A model generated the notes under the pieces. The model made no database searches, was not told the origin of the DNA, and worked only from the letters and a program-made list of their open reading frames with translations. 64,000 nucleotides of DNA, taken from NCBI GenBank assembly GCA_004352715.1, contig SCFE01000024.1:1025706-1089705 (forward strand), written 5' to 3'. Positions 37,301-43,280 of this stretch are shown in pieces. The stretch is from Hofstenia miamia. Its lineage: Eukaryota; Xenacoelomorpha; Acoela. Made by a program: the position numbers and the translations under genes. How positions within the stretch are numbered: position 1 is the stretch's first letter; each line of letters begins with the position of its first letter.

Positions 37301-40213
37301 CAATTACTGGATATGACTTCTTCCTAAGGAGTGATAAACTGTCAAATTTGTATGACCAATATTTGGCAAACAATGTTTTAGCAATGTTTGACAGTGTATC
37401 CATTAATGTCTATGAAGCCAAAGAATAAAACCTCTTAACATTATTTCCACTAGTGTTACTTTTACGTAACAAGCCGCATTTTGAACAATTTATCTAACTG
37501 TAAAATTTATTAAAATGTTTTTACATCGACACCTCTATGGGATAGGGCCCAATCACTCAATGATGAAGATATATGCTAAAATATGTGCTTATGACTGAAT
37601 TGCATGCAAATAACAACATTTTTTCAATGATAAATTCGATTTTTGCAAAAATATTCAATTTATTTCCATACCTAGATTCAGATAATGAGGAGGTCTAATG
37701 CCCATGTTTCTGGACGACTCAATATCCAGGCAATATAGATGTCCGGAAATTAGGAATTCGACTGTACAAATAATTTAAATGACAAAGTTTGTGTTATACT
37801 TCCACGTTAAAATAGGACATCGGATTCATTAACATTTGGTAGAATGTTATGGCATGGAATATGAAGAGTTTAAAATTCTTTTATCTCTAGAGTAGGAGTA
37901 TCGTCGCTGGTGCTGAATGTGCACAACTATTATGCAACGTGAAGTTTTTCAGTAATTGCAGATTCATTGCAAAAATTACACTGGCGGGTTCTTCCAGTTT
38001 TACTGGTGATAACAACTTCCTTTCGCAAAGATATACAGTGACCTCGCTTTCGAACAACTAAGCATGAACAAGGTTTTAAGGAAAAAAAGCGCAAACAAAT
38101 ATTTTCATATGTTAAATAAAACATTTATTGTGGGCAATCTTATATAGTATATGAAAAAACTTCATGATGCCCTTCTCTATATGGTTGACAACTCCTTTTT
38201 TCGAGCAGCTATTGTACGTATTCATACATATTTATTGTAGAATCATAAATATGATTAATACATCTAAGCTTTGTGTAATTGAATTTGAAAAAATGTTGGA
38301 AAACACATGTTATTAGAATTTAATCTCAATATGTATAAAGAATTCTCATATGATTTTCAAAGCTCAAATTCACCGACAGACTGCTTGCGTCGGGTTGGAA
38401 AGTATGCACTGTTCTTCGATATTGTAATTATTGTATTCGGAACATTGTATAATATTAACGCTTTGTTTCACACTCTCAGCAATGCGCGCAGGGTGGACAG
38501 AACATCCAGAAGGTTTACAATTTATACATATTTAGCATTATGGTTAATGACCAACTGTTTCTACTATGTGATCATGGCTCCATTACAAATTATTACGTTT
38601 GATATGACGGAGTACGTGCATGGTGAGAAAATTTCCTTTATAGCATCTAAGTTTAGATGGCATATTATAGAATTCGGAACTATATTCTTTCCTTTAATGA
38701 CTATTTTATCAATGCTTTTGGTTTCATATGAAAGAATGTTGAGGGTTAAAACATCTCTATTCTACAACATGTCGAGTGGCGGAAATGTTAATAATGGCAT
38801 TGATCTATTTTCCATGACTGCCTTCTGCATGATAATTAGCTTCCGTTACTGTGTGGATGAAAAAGCGGAATTGGTGAGAGTCTTGGCTATATCGATGATA
38901 TTTACTATTATTGTGATATCAAATTTAATTTCAATTACGTGCAATTTATTCTGTTTGTTATCAGTAAATCGACTGGAAAGTCGAAATTCAAAATGGACGA
39001 AACTAATTGCTTGTCTTGTAGAGACAGCCATAATCATGCTGCAAAAGTTGTTGCAGTTGTCCACGGTTATTCATGCATACATTCGCAGCCCAATTCCAAT
39101 CAATTGCTCAACTTTTATCGCTTACCAAATCCTTCAATATCAAATTTCATCAATGTGTTATGTGATGTCTGCAGGATTATTCATATAATAACAAATTACC
39201 GTTGCTTCACGGTAATTAATTTTGTAAATTGAATTTTTTTATACATCTCGAAAATGCCAAGTAAATGTTGATCCTTAATACTATTAAGAACTTAGGGTTG
39301 CTCAAACAATCCACTACAAAAAACAAGATTTATTTGAAAGTGTTAGATAAGATGCTCCAGTTAAAATTCAAATGAGGTCGTCATATATGGTCGAACATTG
39401 AAAATATCTTCATAAATAATAAGATTATAAGTTATAACCTAGCTTCAGCATGCATTCCTTCAAACAGCTATATTCCTTGATAAAGATTGCCTTCTGAATT
39501 TGAAAGAATGCATGGATTTGAAAACTGAACTAAAACTTCTAACTAATTCCTTGAGATGAGCGACCTTAGTTAAATATCTTTGAGGGTTGATTCTACGAAA
39601 ACTTTTCACTGAACGTTTCAAAAACGTTAATCATTCTAGTTTTTTAATAACATCATTAATGCCATTCAATTACTAACGTTAGATAAATAAAAACCCAATT
39701 AAATAAAAAACTAGTCACATTTAAAATCATTTTGCACAATCATTACAATGGTTTCCACATTCCCCTTTGTAACAACGTAAATAAGTTTTTTAACTATACA
39801 AAAAATCATGGATTATCTGAAGTCACTCCCCTGATCTGAAAGTTGTTTTCAAAAAAGAACAATACATGAATGCTATCACATGCACACATCTGAATTGAGT
39901 AAAAAACATAAATGTGCAAGTTGCACTTTCGTGCTTAAGAATCTATTTTAGGCTAAATTAGTCTCTTGGCCACCTGTGCTACACGCACCCGATGCATTGC
40001 ACTACCATTTCATACAACACGCAAAGAATGACAAACAATCATTCTTTACTAAACACATTCCAAGCTTAATTGACAGGAAATAAACAACTTACGTCCTGAG
40101 TGTTGGTAACATATGTCTGAAAGTCGTTCAATGAAGCCTCTCGTGAATCTTCCCAATAATCAATGGCGCGTGACATGTCAAAGTTTACTGCGATTAACGC
40201 ACTTCCACAGAGG
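1..40213 (-). CDS. PROM1: Prominin (CD133) family pentaspan membrane glycoprotein, multi-exon gene, both ends missing
   Basis: Prominins are five-span membrane glycoproteins concentrated in plasma-membrane protrusions, where they bind cholesterol-rich microdomains and shape the membrane. I assembled 16 exons by eye from splice sites and reading phase. Exons at 40093, 22387, 19155, 18045, 8789, 8218, 7196, 3771, 3467, 2395, 2227, 1252, 1121 and 494 join in phase without a break. The product has a TM2 remnant, a first ectodomain loop, TM3, a short cytoplasmic loop ending GYDSEATPAQR, TM4 followed by the family-typical GGIVEMGICRPL, a second ectodomain loop with paired Cys near its end, and TM5. 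Around ten N-X-S/T sites lie in the two loops, as expected for prominin. Introns range from about 40 bp to 17.6 kb. The N-terminal 130-150 residues and the final tail are not seen. The symbol marks the family; orthology to PROM1 versus PROM2 or an invertebrate prominin-like gene is unresolved. Spans given are CDS extent, mostly intron. Confidence 0.85.
172..338 (-). CDS. Prominin-like gene, TM5 exon
   Basis: A strong acceptor (pyrimidine tract then ctgcag) and a gtgaga donor bound a frame starting LFGICKCLLTLFPLALLY, a hydrophobic span matching prominin TM5, followed by a tail containing RYEDIIG that resembles the post-TM5 YDD-type tail of prominins. The exon needs one base carried over from its predecessor, while exon 494-652 ends in phase 0. 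A very short exon or a different splice site must therefore lie between 339 and 493. Confidence 0.75.
494..652 (-). CDS. Prominin-like gene, exon at the end of the second ectodomain loop
   Basis: Encodes 53 residues (AVEGIRARNLDYLAQYRTY...). It has the two spaced cysteines (GNCSS and ASCNH) that correspond to the conserved pair just before TM5 in prominins, each overlapping an N-glycosylation sequon. The acceptor is ttag and the donor gtaagt. Phase 0 at both ends. The frame stays open through the donor down to about position 281, so an unspliced read-through form could also be translated. Confidence 0.85.
1121..1210 (-). CDS. Prominin-like gene, second ectodomain loop exon
   Basis: Thirty codons in phase 0 (GTDNFNLEQFERSLKFL...), with donor gtaagt and acceptor tatag. 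It is separated from the next upstream exon by an intron of only 41 bp. Predicted helical, Leu- and Gln-rich, typical of the prominin extracellular helical bundle. Confidence 0.8.
1252..1389 (-). CDS. Prominin-like gene, second ectodomain loop exon
   Basis: Forty-six codons in phase 0 starting ECFSKLKTIKYGMPRL and ending with Q before a cag/gtttgc donor. The acceptor was chosen at tatttag rather than the cttcag 12 bases further in, because only the first keeps phase with the neighbouring exons. It contains a single Cys (GECKSR). Confidence 0.78.
1574..1597. repeat. (TA)n microsatellite
   Basis: A run of about 12 TA units inside a prominin intron. Similar uninterrupted runs without gaps lie at 34279-34327, 56978-57002 and 61098-61131. 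Confidence 0.9.
2227..2340 (-). CDS. Prominin-like gene, exon with a GC splice donor
   Basis: Thirty-eight codons in phase 0 (LEPNFEFGELQSKLEQM...), rich in charged helix-forming residues. No GT donor keeps the frame. The exon appears to end at TATCAG followed by GCATGT, which is the canonical donor context with C in place of T. Extending to the GT donor at 2185 would preserve length modulo 3 but puts two stop codons in frame. Confidence 0.7.
2395..2559 (-). CDS. Prominin-like gene, second ectodomain loop exon
   Basis: Fifty-five codons in phase 0, beginning FFTDANNSLNNF and ending NDSLNDSK before a gtaaga donor. It carries four N-X-S/T sequons and a helical, heptad-like Leu pattern, which fits the extracellular loop between TM4 and TM5. 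Confidence 0.85.
3467..3554 (-). CDS. Prominin-like gene, second ectodomain loop exon
   Basis: Encodes QCDSNKSSAYSTLALEE and onwards, with acceptor tttag and donor gtaagt. Its first base completes a Leu codon started in exon 3771-4007. The Cys followed by a short linker and an aromatic-Thr-Leu run matches the region after TM4 in prominins. Confidence 0.85.
3771..4007 (-). CDS. Prominin-like gene, TM4 exon
   Basis: Encodes a hydrophobic span (CFMVSWLVFLMAGAGVF) followed by GGIVEMGICRPLEDKEY and a DSPNAI motif, the best family-diagnostic stretch in the gene: prominins have a G-N-VE-x-x-IC-P motif and a D-(T/S)-P motif here. The first base completes the Phe codon begun in exon 7196-7348. The donor is gtaaga. 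Confidence 0.92.
4294..4441. repeat. (TA)n tract with a 90-N gap
   Basis: Alternating TA on both sides of the N run at 4328-4417. It lies in the intron between exons 3771-4007 and 7196-7348. Confidence 0.9.
4442..7195. other. Intron sequence, nothing recognised
   Basis: AT-rich DNA between two prominin exons. A purine-rich patch with G-runs lies near 5300-5460. No coding signal or terminal repeats were seen. Confidence 0.5.
7196..7348 (-). CDS. Prominin-like gene, TM3 and cytoplasmic loop exon
   Basis: Encodes TM3 (GYVGLGVAVTIIVVGIIAMF), then the short intracellular segment GMCFGISGYDSEATPAQR, then the start of TM4 (GGLLLIF). The G-x-C-G-x-x-GYD-x-x-ATP pattern is strongly characteristic of prominins. 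The second Cys of the usual GLCxxCGYD motif is replaced here. Acceptor tttag, donor gtgagt. Confidence 0.93.
7505..7610. repeat. Dispersed repeat, copy 1 (pair with 37618-37725)
   Basis: Shares a recognisable run with 37618-37725, including TTTTCAAT, CCATACC(C/T)AG, and TCAGATAATGAGG(T/A)GGTCT followed by GCCCA. The TTATCTGA and GAATTC blocks resemble pogo/Tigger-type terminal repeats, but no full element could be bounded. It lies in the intron between exons 7196-7348 and 8218-8288. Confidence 0.6.
8218..8288 (-). CDS. Prominin-like gene, short exon before TM3
   Basis: A 71-bp exon encoding LSNITKLYKEKSSIEDITIF and three more residues, phase 0 in and two bases out (cg plus t gives Arg before TM3). 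It contains one N-glycosylation sequon. Donor gtaaag, acceptor cagttg-type with a preceding A/T-rich tract. Confidence 0.8.
8789..8865 (-). CDS. Prominin-like gene, first ectodomain loop exon
   Basis: A 77-bp exon encoding FNAAAKVFREAMIDYIKNIS and onward to MNE, followed by gtaaga. Two bases at the start complete the Glu codon begun in exon 18045-18177. It corresponds to the end of the first large loop. Confidence 0.85.
9460..10620 (+). pseudogene. Degenerate piggyBac-like transposase relic
   Basis: Fragments in several frames match the piggyBac transposase layout in order: an acidic N-terminal stretch near 9500-9540 (LTGDGAEDKD), MNAVIGLLIL at 9850-9880 (the family has E-x-x-A-F-I-G-L-L-I-L), then GLNDIDQIAGHYSVQQK at 10247-10297 (family G-V-D-x-x-D-Q-M...Y-S) and, after a one-base frameshift, TRRWSLANGYKINFPALNA (family R-x-R-W-P...N-A). 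Multiple stops and frameshifts mean it is inactive. TTAA-bounded ends were not located. Confidence 0.72.
10621..12495. other. Intron sequence, no gene seen
   Basis: AT-rich sequence downstream of the piggyBac relic. A short GC-rich patch around 11795-11880 contains GGGT/ACCC blocks that could be a transposon end, but no matching partner end was found. Confidence 0.4.
12497..12747. repeat. (TA)n tract with a 178-N gap and duplicated flanks
   Basis: The same 15-base block CCCTACACACCCACA occurs immediately left (12497) and right (12702) of the N run at 12524-12701, each followed by TA repeats. The gap probably joins two reads of the same locus. Confidence 0.8.
13707..13729. repeat. Short perfect hairpin
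   Basis: TTCAGATT and AATCTGAA form an inverted repeat with almost no spacer, within an otherwise unremarkable intron stretch (12748-13989). No T-run or gene nearby suggests a function. Confidence 0.5.
13990..14463. mobile_element. Non-autonomous TIR element rich in TGGGT repeats (hAT-like candidate)
   Basis: The left end CAAGTCTGTAAATGTG and the inverted right end CAGGGCTGTAAATGGG match at 13 of 16 bases. The interior near both ends carries many TGGGT(T/C) units, as in hAT subterminal repeats. The 8 bases flanking each side do not match (GAGCACAG versus TTGTACAT), so the insertion is old or the boundary is off by some bases. Confidence 0.5.
15558..17900 (-). mobile_element. Degenerate non-LTR retrotransposon (LINE) with reverse transcriptase
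   Basis: The minus strand encodes reverse transcriptase blocks in order: SSYLPISILSQLSLAFERII and QYGFMSHKST at about 16860-17000, YLDFQKAFD near 16790 after a frameshift, PQGSILEPLLF near 16605, YADDTRIF near 16510, and a C-terminal domain at 15826-16230 with SYCLSTLCYNFQCWYL and a downstream RGLCWIF. This is the jockey/CR1-type order. Several stops and frameshifts make it a pseudogene. The 3' end on the minus strand is a run of about seven TTA units (plus-strand 15558-15580), consistent with a microsatellite-type LINE tail. The 5' end is unclear. Confidence 0.85.
18045..18177 (-). CDS. Prominin-like gene, first ectodomain loop exon
   Basis: Encodes PEALQGYEDLTLTQQQVALF and onward through an IYNSTI sequon to VLQ. 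One base is left for the next exon. Acceptor tag, donor gtatcg. The downstream intron (8866-18044) carries the piggyBac-like relic, a TGGGT-rich element and the LINE. Confidence 0.88.
19155..19441 (-). CDS. Prominin-like gene, largest exon, first ectodomain loop
   Basis: A 287-bp exon giving about 95 residues. It starts GNPLGDEIL with Gly split across the junction, has an YNLTNF sequon, then long helices, then a pair of close cysteines (DCADCFQ) and ends DFNFSK before gtaaga. The cysteine pair and helical pattern agree with the first prominin ectodomain. Confidence 0.9.
19442..20880. other. Intron with a less AT-rich segment, no gene assigned
   Basis: The stretch 19570-20130 is richer in G+C than its surroundings (blocks such as CCCGATGGCAGG), and 20560-20760 is C-rich on the plus strand with two TTAGGG-like units at 20573. 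They look like old repeat insertions, but no terminal repeats or protein motifs could be supported. Confidence 0.35.
20884..21147. repeat. (TA)n tract with a 153-N gap
   Basis: TA repeats flank the N run at 20913-21065; the right side grades into imperfect TACATA repeats. Confidence 0.9.
22387..22456 (-). CDS. Prominin-like gene, short exon in the first ectodomain loop
   Basis: A 70-bp exon encoding QFQHAGVNGFTKLEETINYN then FRD. It was found by phase: it enters at phase 0 after exon 40093-40213 and leaves one G, making Gly at the start of exon 19155-19441. The acceptor is aatttag; the donor gtttga is weak. The content fits the Q-x-x-N...L-x-x-I stretch of the family. Confidence 0.72.
22457..27540. 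other. Long intron sequence, no gene recognised
   Basis: First part of the 17.6 kb prominin intron. It contains a TA-rich microsatellite at 26101-26180. Short ORFs here show no motif or splice support. Confidence 0.45.
27541..27711 (+). mobile_element. Small hAT-like element, family A, 5'-truncated copy
   Basis: Aligns along its length with 44562-44726: TTTTTGAAAATATTG, TAAAATGCATTTC, TTTTTCAATTTTTCAACGAAA, then GACATTCCACCAT and a terminal GCGCCACTG. The left terminal repeat is missing, and the right end matches the family (inverted: CAGTGGCG). Confidence 0.7.
27712..32690. other. Intron sequence, no gene recognised
   Basis: AT-rich DNA with G/C-richer islands at 28540-28590 and 29095-29145, which resemble fragments of transposon ends but have no identifiable partner. 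No coding region is supported. Confidence 0.4.
32690..33430 (+). pseudogene. hAT transposase relic with C-terminal dimerisation domain
   Basis: Reading from about 33195, PPTSNKAERLLVK, stop, GSTYKTALSKNLESENFL, stop, VNRARWNAVDIA matches the hAT C-terminal dimerisation region (S-N-x-x-S-E-R-x-F-S...R-x-x-L-x-x-x-x-x-x-x-F-L). An upstream open part at 32931-33113 (LFNALLIACPSMTDHL and KFDHNPEFEKGVYNY) fits the preceding helical portion. Two in-frame TGA codons and a frameshift show it is dead. ATTATTGCAATT-type repeats at both sides (32720-32790 and 33365-33410) may be its subterminal repeats. Confidence 0.7.
33440..34270. other. Intron sequence, nothing recognised
   Basis: AT-rich with no ORF, terminal repeat or RNA signal that I could support. 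Confidence 0.4.
34507..34814. mobile_element. hAT-type MITE with perfect 8-bp target-site duplication
   Basis: It begins CAGAGATGGAAATGGG and ends with the inverse of TAAGGATGGAAATGGG. It is flanked directly on both sides by CCGAGCAG (34499-34506 and 34815-34822). An 8-bp duplication plus (C/T)A(G/A)(G/A)GATG-type ends is the hAT signature. GCCCA/TGGGC motifs recur through the 308-bp interior, resembling subterminal transposase-binding repeats. There is no transposase gene. Confidence 0.88.
36181..36603 (-). other. Coding-like open segment with splice signals, interrupted by a hAT-like MITE
   Basis: On the minus strand a ctgtaaaaacag acceptor at about 36604 opens a frame (FFVVTVDAFQDLLLLVASQY, then HYNLVIAKWDRQNPIQ and about 30 more residues) that reads without stops into a small hAT-like element at 36209-36410. 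It meets a gtatgt donor at about 36332, then an atcag acceptor at about 36272, and resumes open to a gtaagc donor at 36180. I do not recognise the protein. The frame does not fit between the two flanking prominin exons, which already join in phase. It may be an alternative exon, a relic of another gene, or chance. Confidence 0.3.
36209..36410 (-). mobile_element. Small hAT-like element, family A, copy inside a coding-like segment
   Basis: The left end CAGTGGTGTACGGAAG, then GCATGGTGAAATGTCCCCC, and the right block CCCGTCAGAAAACCCTGCG match the family seen at 43281 and 44490. Same orientation as 43281-43446. The flanking 8-mers do not match, so the target duplication has decayed or was lost. 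Confidence 0.7.
37250..37765. mobile_element. Possible pogo/Tigger-like non-autonomous element including repeat copy 2
   Basis: The right end read inversely is TA then CAGTCGAATTCCTAATTTCC and GGACAT, and repeated TTATCCGGA blocks lie at 37258-37300. TA-flanked CAG ends with TATCCGGA blocks are typical of pogo-like elements. The stretch 37618-37725 is copy 2 of the dispersed repeat at 7505-7610. The left boundary is not resolved. Confidence 0.35.
38307..39188 (+). CDS. Intronless divergent seven-transmembrane receptor (rhodopsin-like GPCR candidate), nested in a prominin intron
   Basis: A 293-codon uninterrupted frame, by far the longest clean ORF here. Hydrophobic segments fall at about residues 33-57, 70-96, 118-140, 165-184, 188-220, 231-256 and 268-293, giving seven spans. 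Segment 3 ends SYERMLRV, placed like the (D/E)R(Y) motif at the cytoplasmic end of TM3, and a Pro sits in TM2 as in many peptide receptors. Weak points are no NPxxY in segment 7, a short segment 4 and no C-terminal tail after segment 7, so it may be truncated or belong to an expanded lineage-specific receptor family. Two Met codons (positions 1 and 9) are possible starts. It lies antisense inside a 17.6 kb intron, a layout common for retroposed or single-exon receptors. Ligand unknown. Confidence 0.6.
   Translation: MLLEFNLNMYKEFSYDFQSSNSPTDCLRRVGKYALFFDIVIIVFGTLYNINALFHTLSNARRVDRTSRRFTIYTYLALWLMTNCFYYVIMAPLQIITFDMTEYVHGEKISFIASKFRWHIIEFGTIFFPLMTILSMLLVSYERMLRVKTSLFYNMSSGGNVNNGIDLFSMTAFCMIISFRYCVDEKAELVRVLAISMIFTIIVISNLISITCNLFCLLSVNRLESRNSKWTKLIACLVETAIIMLQKLLQLSTVIHAYIRSPIPINCSTFIAYQILQYQISSMCYVMSAGLFI
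39195..39218. repeat. Short hairpin just after the receptor-like ORF
   Basis: AATTACCGT and ACGGTAATT form a 9-bp stem around a 6-base loop, 7 bases after the stop codon of the GPCR-like ORF. Possibly a 3' UTR structure; it has no U-tract. Confidence 0.5.
39219..40092. other. Intron sequence downstream of the nested ORF
   Basis: AATAAA motifs near 39687 and 39704 could serve the plus-strand receptor-like gene as polyadenylation signals, but such motifs are frequent by chance at this base composition. Nothing else recognised. Confidence 0.3.
40093..40213 (-). CDS. Prominin-like gene, exon at the end of TM2
   Basis: Encodes LCGSALIAVNFDMSRAIDYW and onward to VTNTQD before a gtaagt donor. The hydrophobic start is the outer end of TM2, followed by the start of the first ectodomain. 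The exon needs two bases from an upstream exon that I did not identify with confidence. It is separated from the next exon by the 17.6 kb intron that houses the GPCR-like gene. Confidence 0.85.
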
Positions 40214-41040
40214 CTAAATTACTTCAATTAAACCAATCCATAAATACTAAACTAAAAGAAATATCCCTATTATAAACGTGCATAACATCTCATTTCATGA
40301 ATTTTTATTCATTCCTCAACTCAAGATAACTCAACTGTATTCAAGATGAGACAAAAGATAAAGGCAGTGAGGATGTCGATGTTGAATTGCTCTTTTGACT
40401 ATACCAATTTAAGGAGAGTGGAAACTACTGAATTCAGTAATGAATTTTAACAAAGGAATCGAACTTCAAATACAACGGGTATCTTACTATCATACTAATG
40501 AGCCTAAATCTTGTTAATGACGAGCGATGCATTCAGGGTTTGGCGTGAAAAGATGCTGAGCTGGTGAGGAAGCTAAAGGAATACTACGGACTATTAAAAA
40601 ATGGATGAATAGGTTACAATGAAGAATCTGATTTCAAATTTCTGAAATACTAACAAAAACATTCTGCAAAATGCTCGCAATGAATACATGAGAAGCAGAA
40701 TTTAAGTGATTCATGATGCAGCGACTTCGGCAAATAAAAATTAATGATCGAGGATTTCACTAGCAAACCAAAAATTTGATATCTAATACGCGCTTTATCA
40801 TGCTTTATTCTTTCAAAAATATACTCGAATGTTTGACAAACAAACAATACCAGTTGCCAAAAAGACTAAGAAAGTATATTTGCAAATAGCAGCGATTATT
40901 TTAAATATGATTCTATGCTTGAATATTGAAAAGCCACCTGCTTACAGCAAGTTGATTATATAGAGGGTGGATATAATAAGAAGGCCGATATACCGAGCAA
41001 ATTTTCTGGTCCCATATAATACCTGCCATTGCACATTTAT
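40214..41040. other. Intron or upstream sequence, nothing recognised
   Basis: No exon with a transmembrane or Cys-rich motif expected for the prominin N-terminus was found here. Confidence 0.4.
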
Positions 41041-42062
41041 GTATATATATATATATATATATNNNNNNNNNNNNNNNNNNNNNNNNNNNNNNNNNNNNNN
41101 NNNNNNNNNNNNNNNNNNNNNNNNNNNNNNNNNNNNNNNNNNNNNNNNNNNNNNNNNNNNNNNNNNNNNNNNNNNNNNNNNNNNNNNNNNNNNNNNNNNN
41201 NNNNNNNNNNNNNNNNNNNNNNNNNNNNNNNNNNNNNNNNNNNNNNNNNNNNNNNNNNNNNNNNNNNNNNNNNNNNNNNNNNNNNNNNNNNNNNNNNNNN
41301 NNNNNNNNNNNNNNNNNNNNNNNNNNNNNNNNNNNNNNNNNNNNNNNNNNNNNNNNNNNNNNNNNNNNNNNNNNNNNNNNNNNNNNNNNNNNNNNNNNNN
41401 NNNNNNNNNNNNNNNNNNNNNNNNNNNNNNNNNNNNNNNNNNNNNNNNNNNNNNNNNNNNNNNNNNNNNNNNNNNNNNNNNNNNNNNNNNNNNNNNNNNN
41501 NNNNNNNNNNNNNNNNNNNNNNNNNNNNNNNNNNNNNNNNNNNNNNNNNNNNNNNNNNNNNNNNNNNNNNNNNNNNNNNNNNNNNNNNNNNNNNNNNNNN
41601 NNNNNNNNNNNNNNNNNNNNNNNNNNNNNNNNNNNNNNNNNNNNNNNNNNNNNNNNNNNNNNNNNNNNNNNNNNNNNNNNNNNNNNNNNNNNNNNNNNNN
41701 NNNNNNNNNNNNNNNNNNNNNNNNNNNNNNNNNNNNNNNNNNNNNNNNNNNNNNNNNNNNNNNNNNNNNNNNNNNNNNNNNNNNNNNNNNNNNNNNNNNN
41801 NNNNNNNNNNNNNNNNNNNNNNNNNNNNNNNNNNNNNNNNNNNNNNNNNNNNNNNNNNNNNNNNNNNNNNNNNNNNNNNNNNNNNNNNNNNNNNNNNNNN
41901 NNNNNNNNNNNNNNNNNNNNNNNNNNNNNNNNNNNNNNNNNNNNNNNNNNNNNNNNNNNNNNNNNNNNNNNNNNNNNNNNNNNNNNNNNNNNNNNNNNNN
42001 NNNNNNNNNNNNNNNNNNNNNNNNNNNNNNNNNNNNNNNNNNNNNNNNNNNNNNNNNNNNNN
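41041..42062. other. (TA)n run followed by a placeholder gap of exactly 1000 N
   Basis: The TA run 41042-41062 leads into N from 41063 to 42062. Exactly 1000 N signals unknown size. Missing TM1 and Cys-loop exons of the prominin-like gene may lie here. Confidence 0.9.
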
Positions 42063-42339
42063 ACTTGAGAGAGGTTGAATTTGGAATAATTTATTCGAAA
42101 TAATTGCACAGAGATAGGGTTTGATTGTAGAGTTGAAGGTATTGAATGAAGAAATGTTTGTTTGAAAAGAATTGAGATAATGTGGGATATAGAAAATGGA
42201 AAAATTATTGAATTGGAAAAAAGTTTAAGTGGTTGAGATCAGAACCTGAAAGAAGTTATAAAAGTGGACATAGGTTGACCGGGGTCGTGGGTGGGTTCCT
42301 CCCCTATGTCATTCGGAATAGATGTGGTATAAGAGACAG
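42063..42339 (-). other. Purine-rich segment, possibly LINE-derived, ending in a Tn5 mosaic-end-like sequence
   Basis: The plus strand is strongly purine-biased, like the minus-strand LINE at 15.6-17.9 kb, and the reverse translation is Ser/Phe/Leu/Asn-rich. GACATAGG at about 42268 and CCTATGTC at about 42303 form an inverted pair. The segment ends at 42320-42339 with AGATGTGGTATAAGAGACAG, the 19-bp Tn5 mosaic end plus one inserted G, then TA repeats. Confidence 0.4.
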
Positions 42340-42936
42340 TATATATATATATATATATATATTTGAAATATCTTCTGAAAGGTAGCTATAAGAACAAATG
42401 AAATAAAACTAGTTAAAGCATCAATAGATAAATTAATATATTGCTTTTTGAAATGTTTTACTCCTCCGTGGAATGTAAGTTATACAAGATTTATTGGATT
42501 ATATGTTCCAGATACTTTAGACAAAGTTCTTTAAGTTCAACTTAGTTTTAATACAAAATTTCACAAATGTATTTAATCCTCGCAGTATAAAGTAGAGCCG
42601 TTTTTTGAAAAGGCTGTGGTTAAACTATGTTAAGAAGTTTAAAGTTTAAAAAATCTTGAACGTGTATTATAGAACATTTGAAGTGCTGTATCTACTCGCT
42701 AAACTGCTTTATAGTTGAAATTATAATAATCATTTATTCCTGAAACTAAACTTAAATGTCAGAAAACAACCGAAAATTTAACCAATAGGCGTATGTCATT
42801 ATAAACATAGAGAATCTTTGTTAAAAAAAATTCAATATGCAAAGCAGTCTGTTGATTAAATTATATGCAGATGCATCAGAGAATTAAATCTAAAAATTCA
42901 ATTTTTGCCAATGCTTACGCCAATTAACTGACTTAC

Positions 42937-43008
42937 CAATTTTGTATATTCTCATAAGTTGGATTACTCATGGGCGTAGTTGATTTATTTGTTTTTGTCA
43001 AAAAATTA
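42937..43008 (-). CDS. Candidate upstream exon of the prominin-like gene
   Basis: A 72-bp open segment between an attttag acceptor and a gtaagt donor encodes NFLTKTNKSTTPMSNPTYEN and a few more residues. It leaves two bases (tg), which is the phase needed by exon 40093-40213. The peptide is Thr/Ser/Asn-rich and could belong to the extracellular N-terminus, but no family motif is present. A direct join would omit TM1 and the Cys-rich loop. Confidence 0.35.
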
Positions 43009-43280
43009 CTAAAATAATACAAACATGTGGAAGTATTTGAAGAACAAAAACAATATTTTGGGACGTTTTTTTAACATTTTTAACATCGGAGGTATAACTT
43101 TGGAAACGAAAATGCTTTTAGAAATCCTGAGGTCATAACACGTAACATTTCGCACAAATGTATAGGTGTCAAATTCTTTAAGCCATAAAGTGATTCATAA
43201 TCCGGTTGCAATTATTTTTATCCTCGATTTGAAACTTATTTTTTTACCACTGACCTGGTCTTGCATGCAAACCATCTCGC

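Noticed and set aside
38939-39232. Plus-strand ORF of 97 codons
   Set aside because: It overlaps the receptor-like ORF in another frame and shows no motif; it is a shadow.
40913-42109. Long ORFs of 350-398 codons across N runs (also at 12.5, 20.8, 51.0 and 62.4 kb)
   Set aside because: They consist of N and TA-repeat translation (IYIYIY) and are artefacts of gaps.
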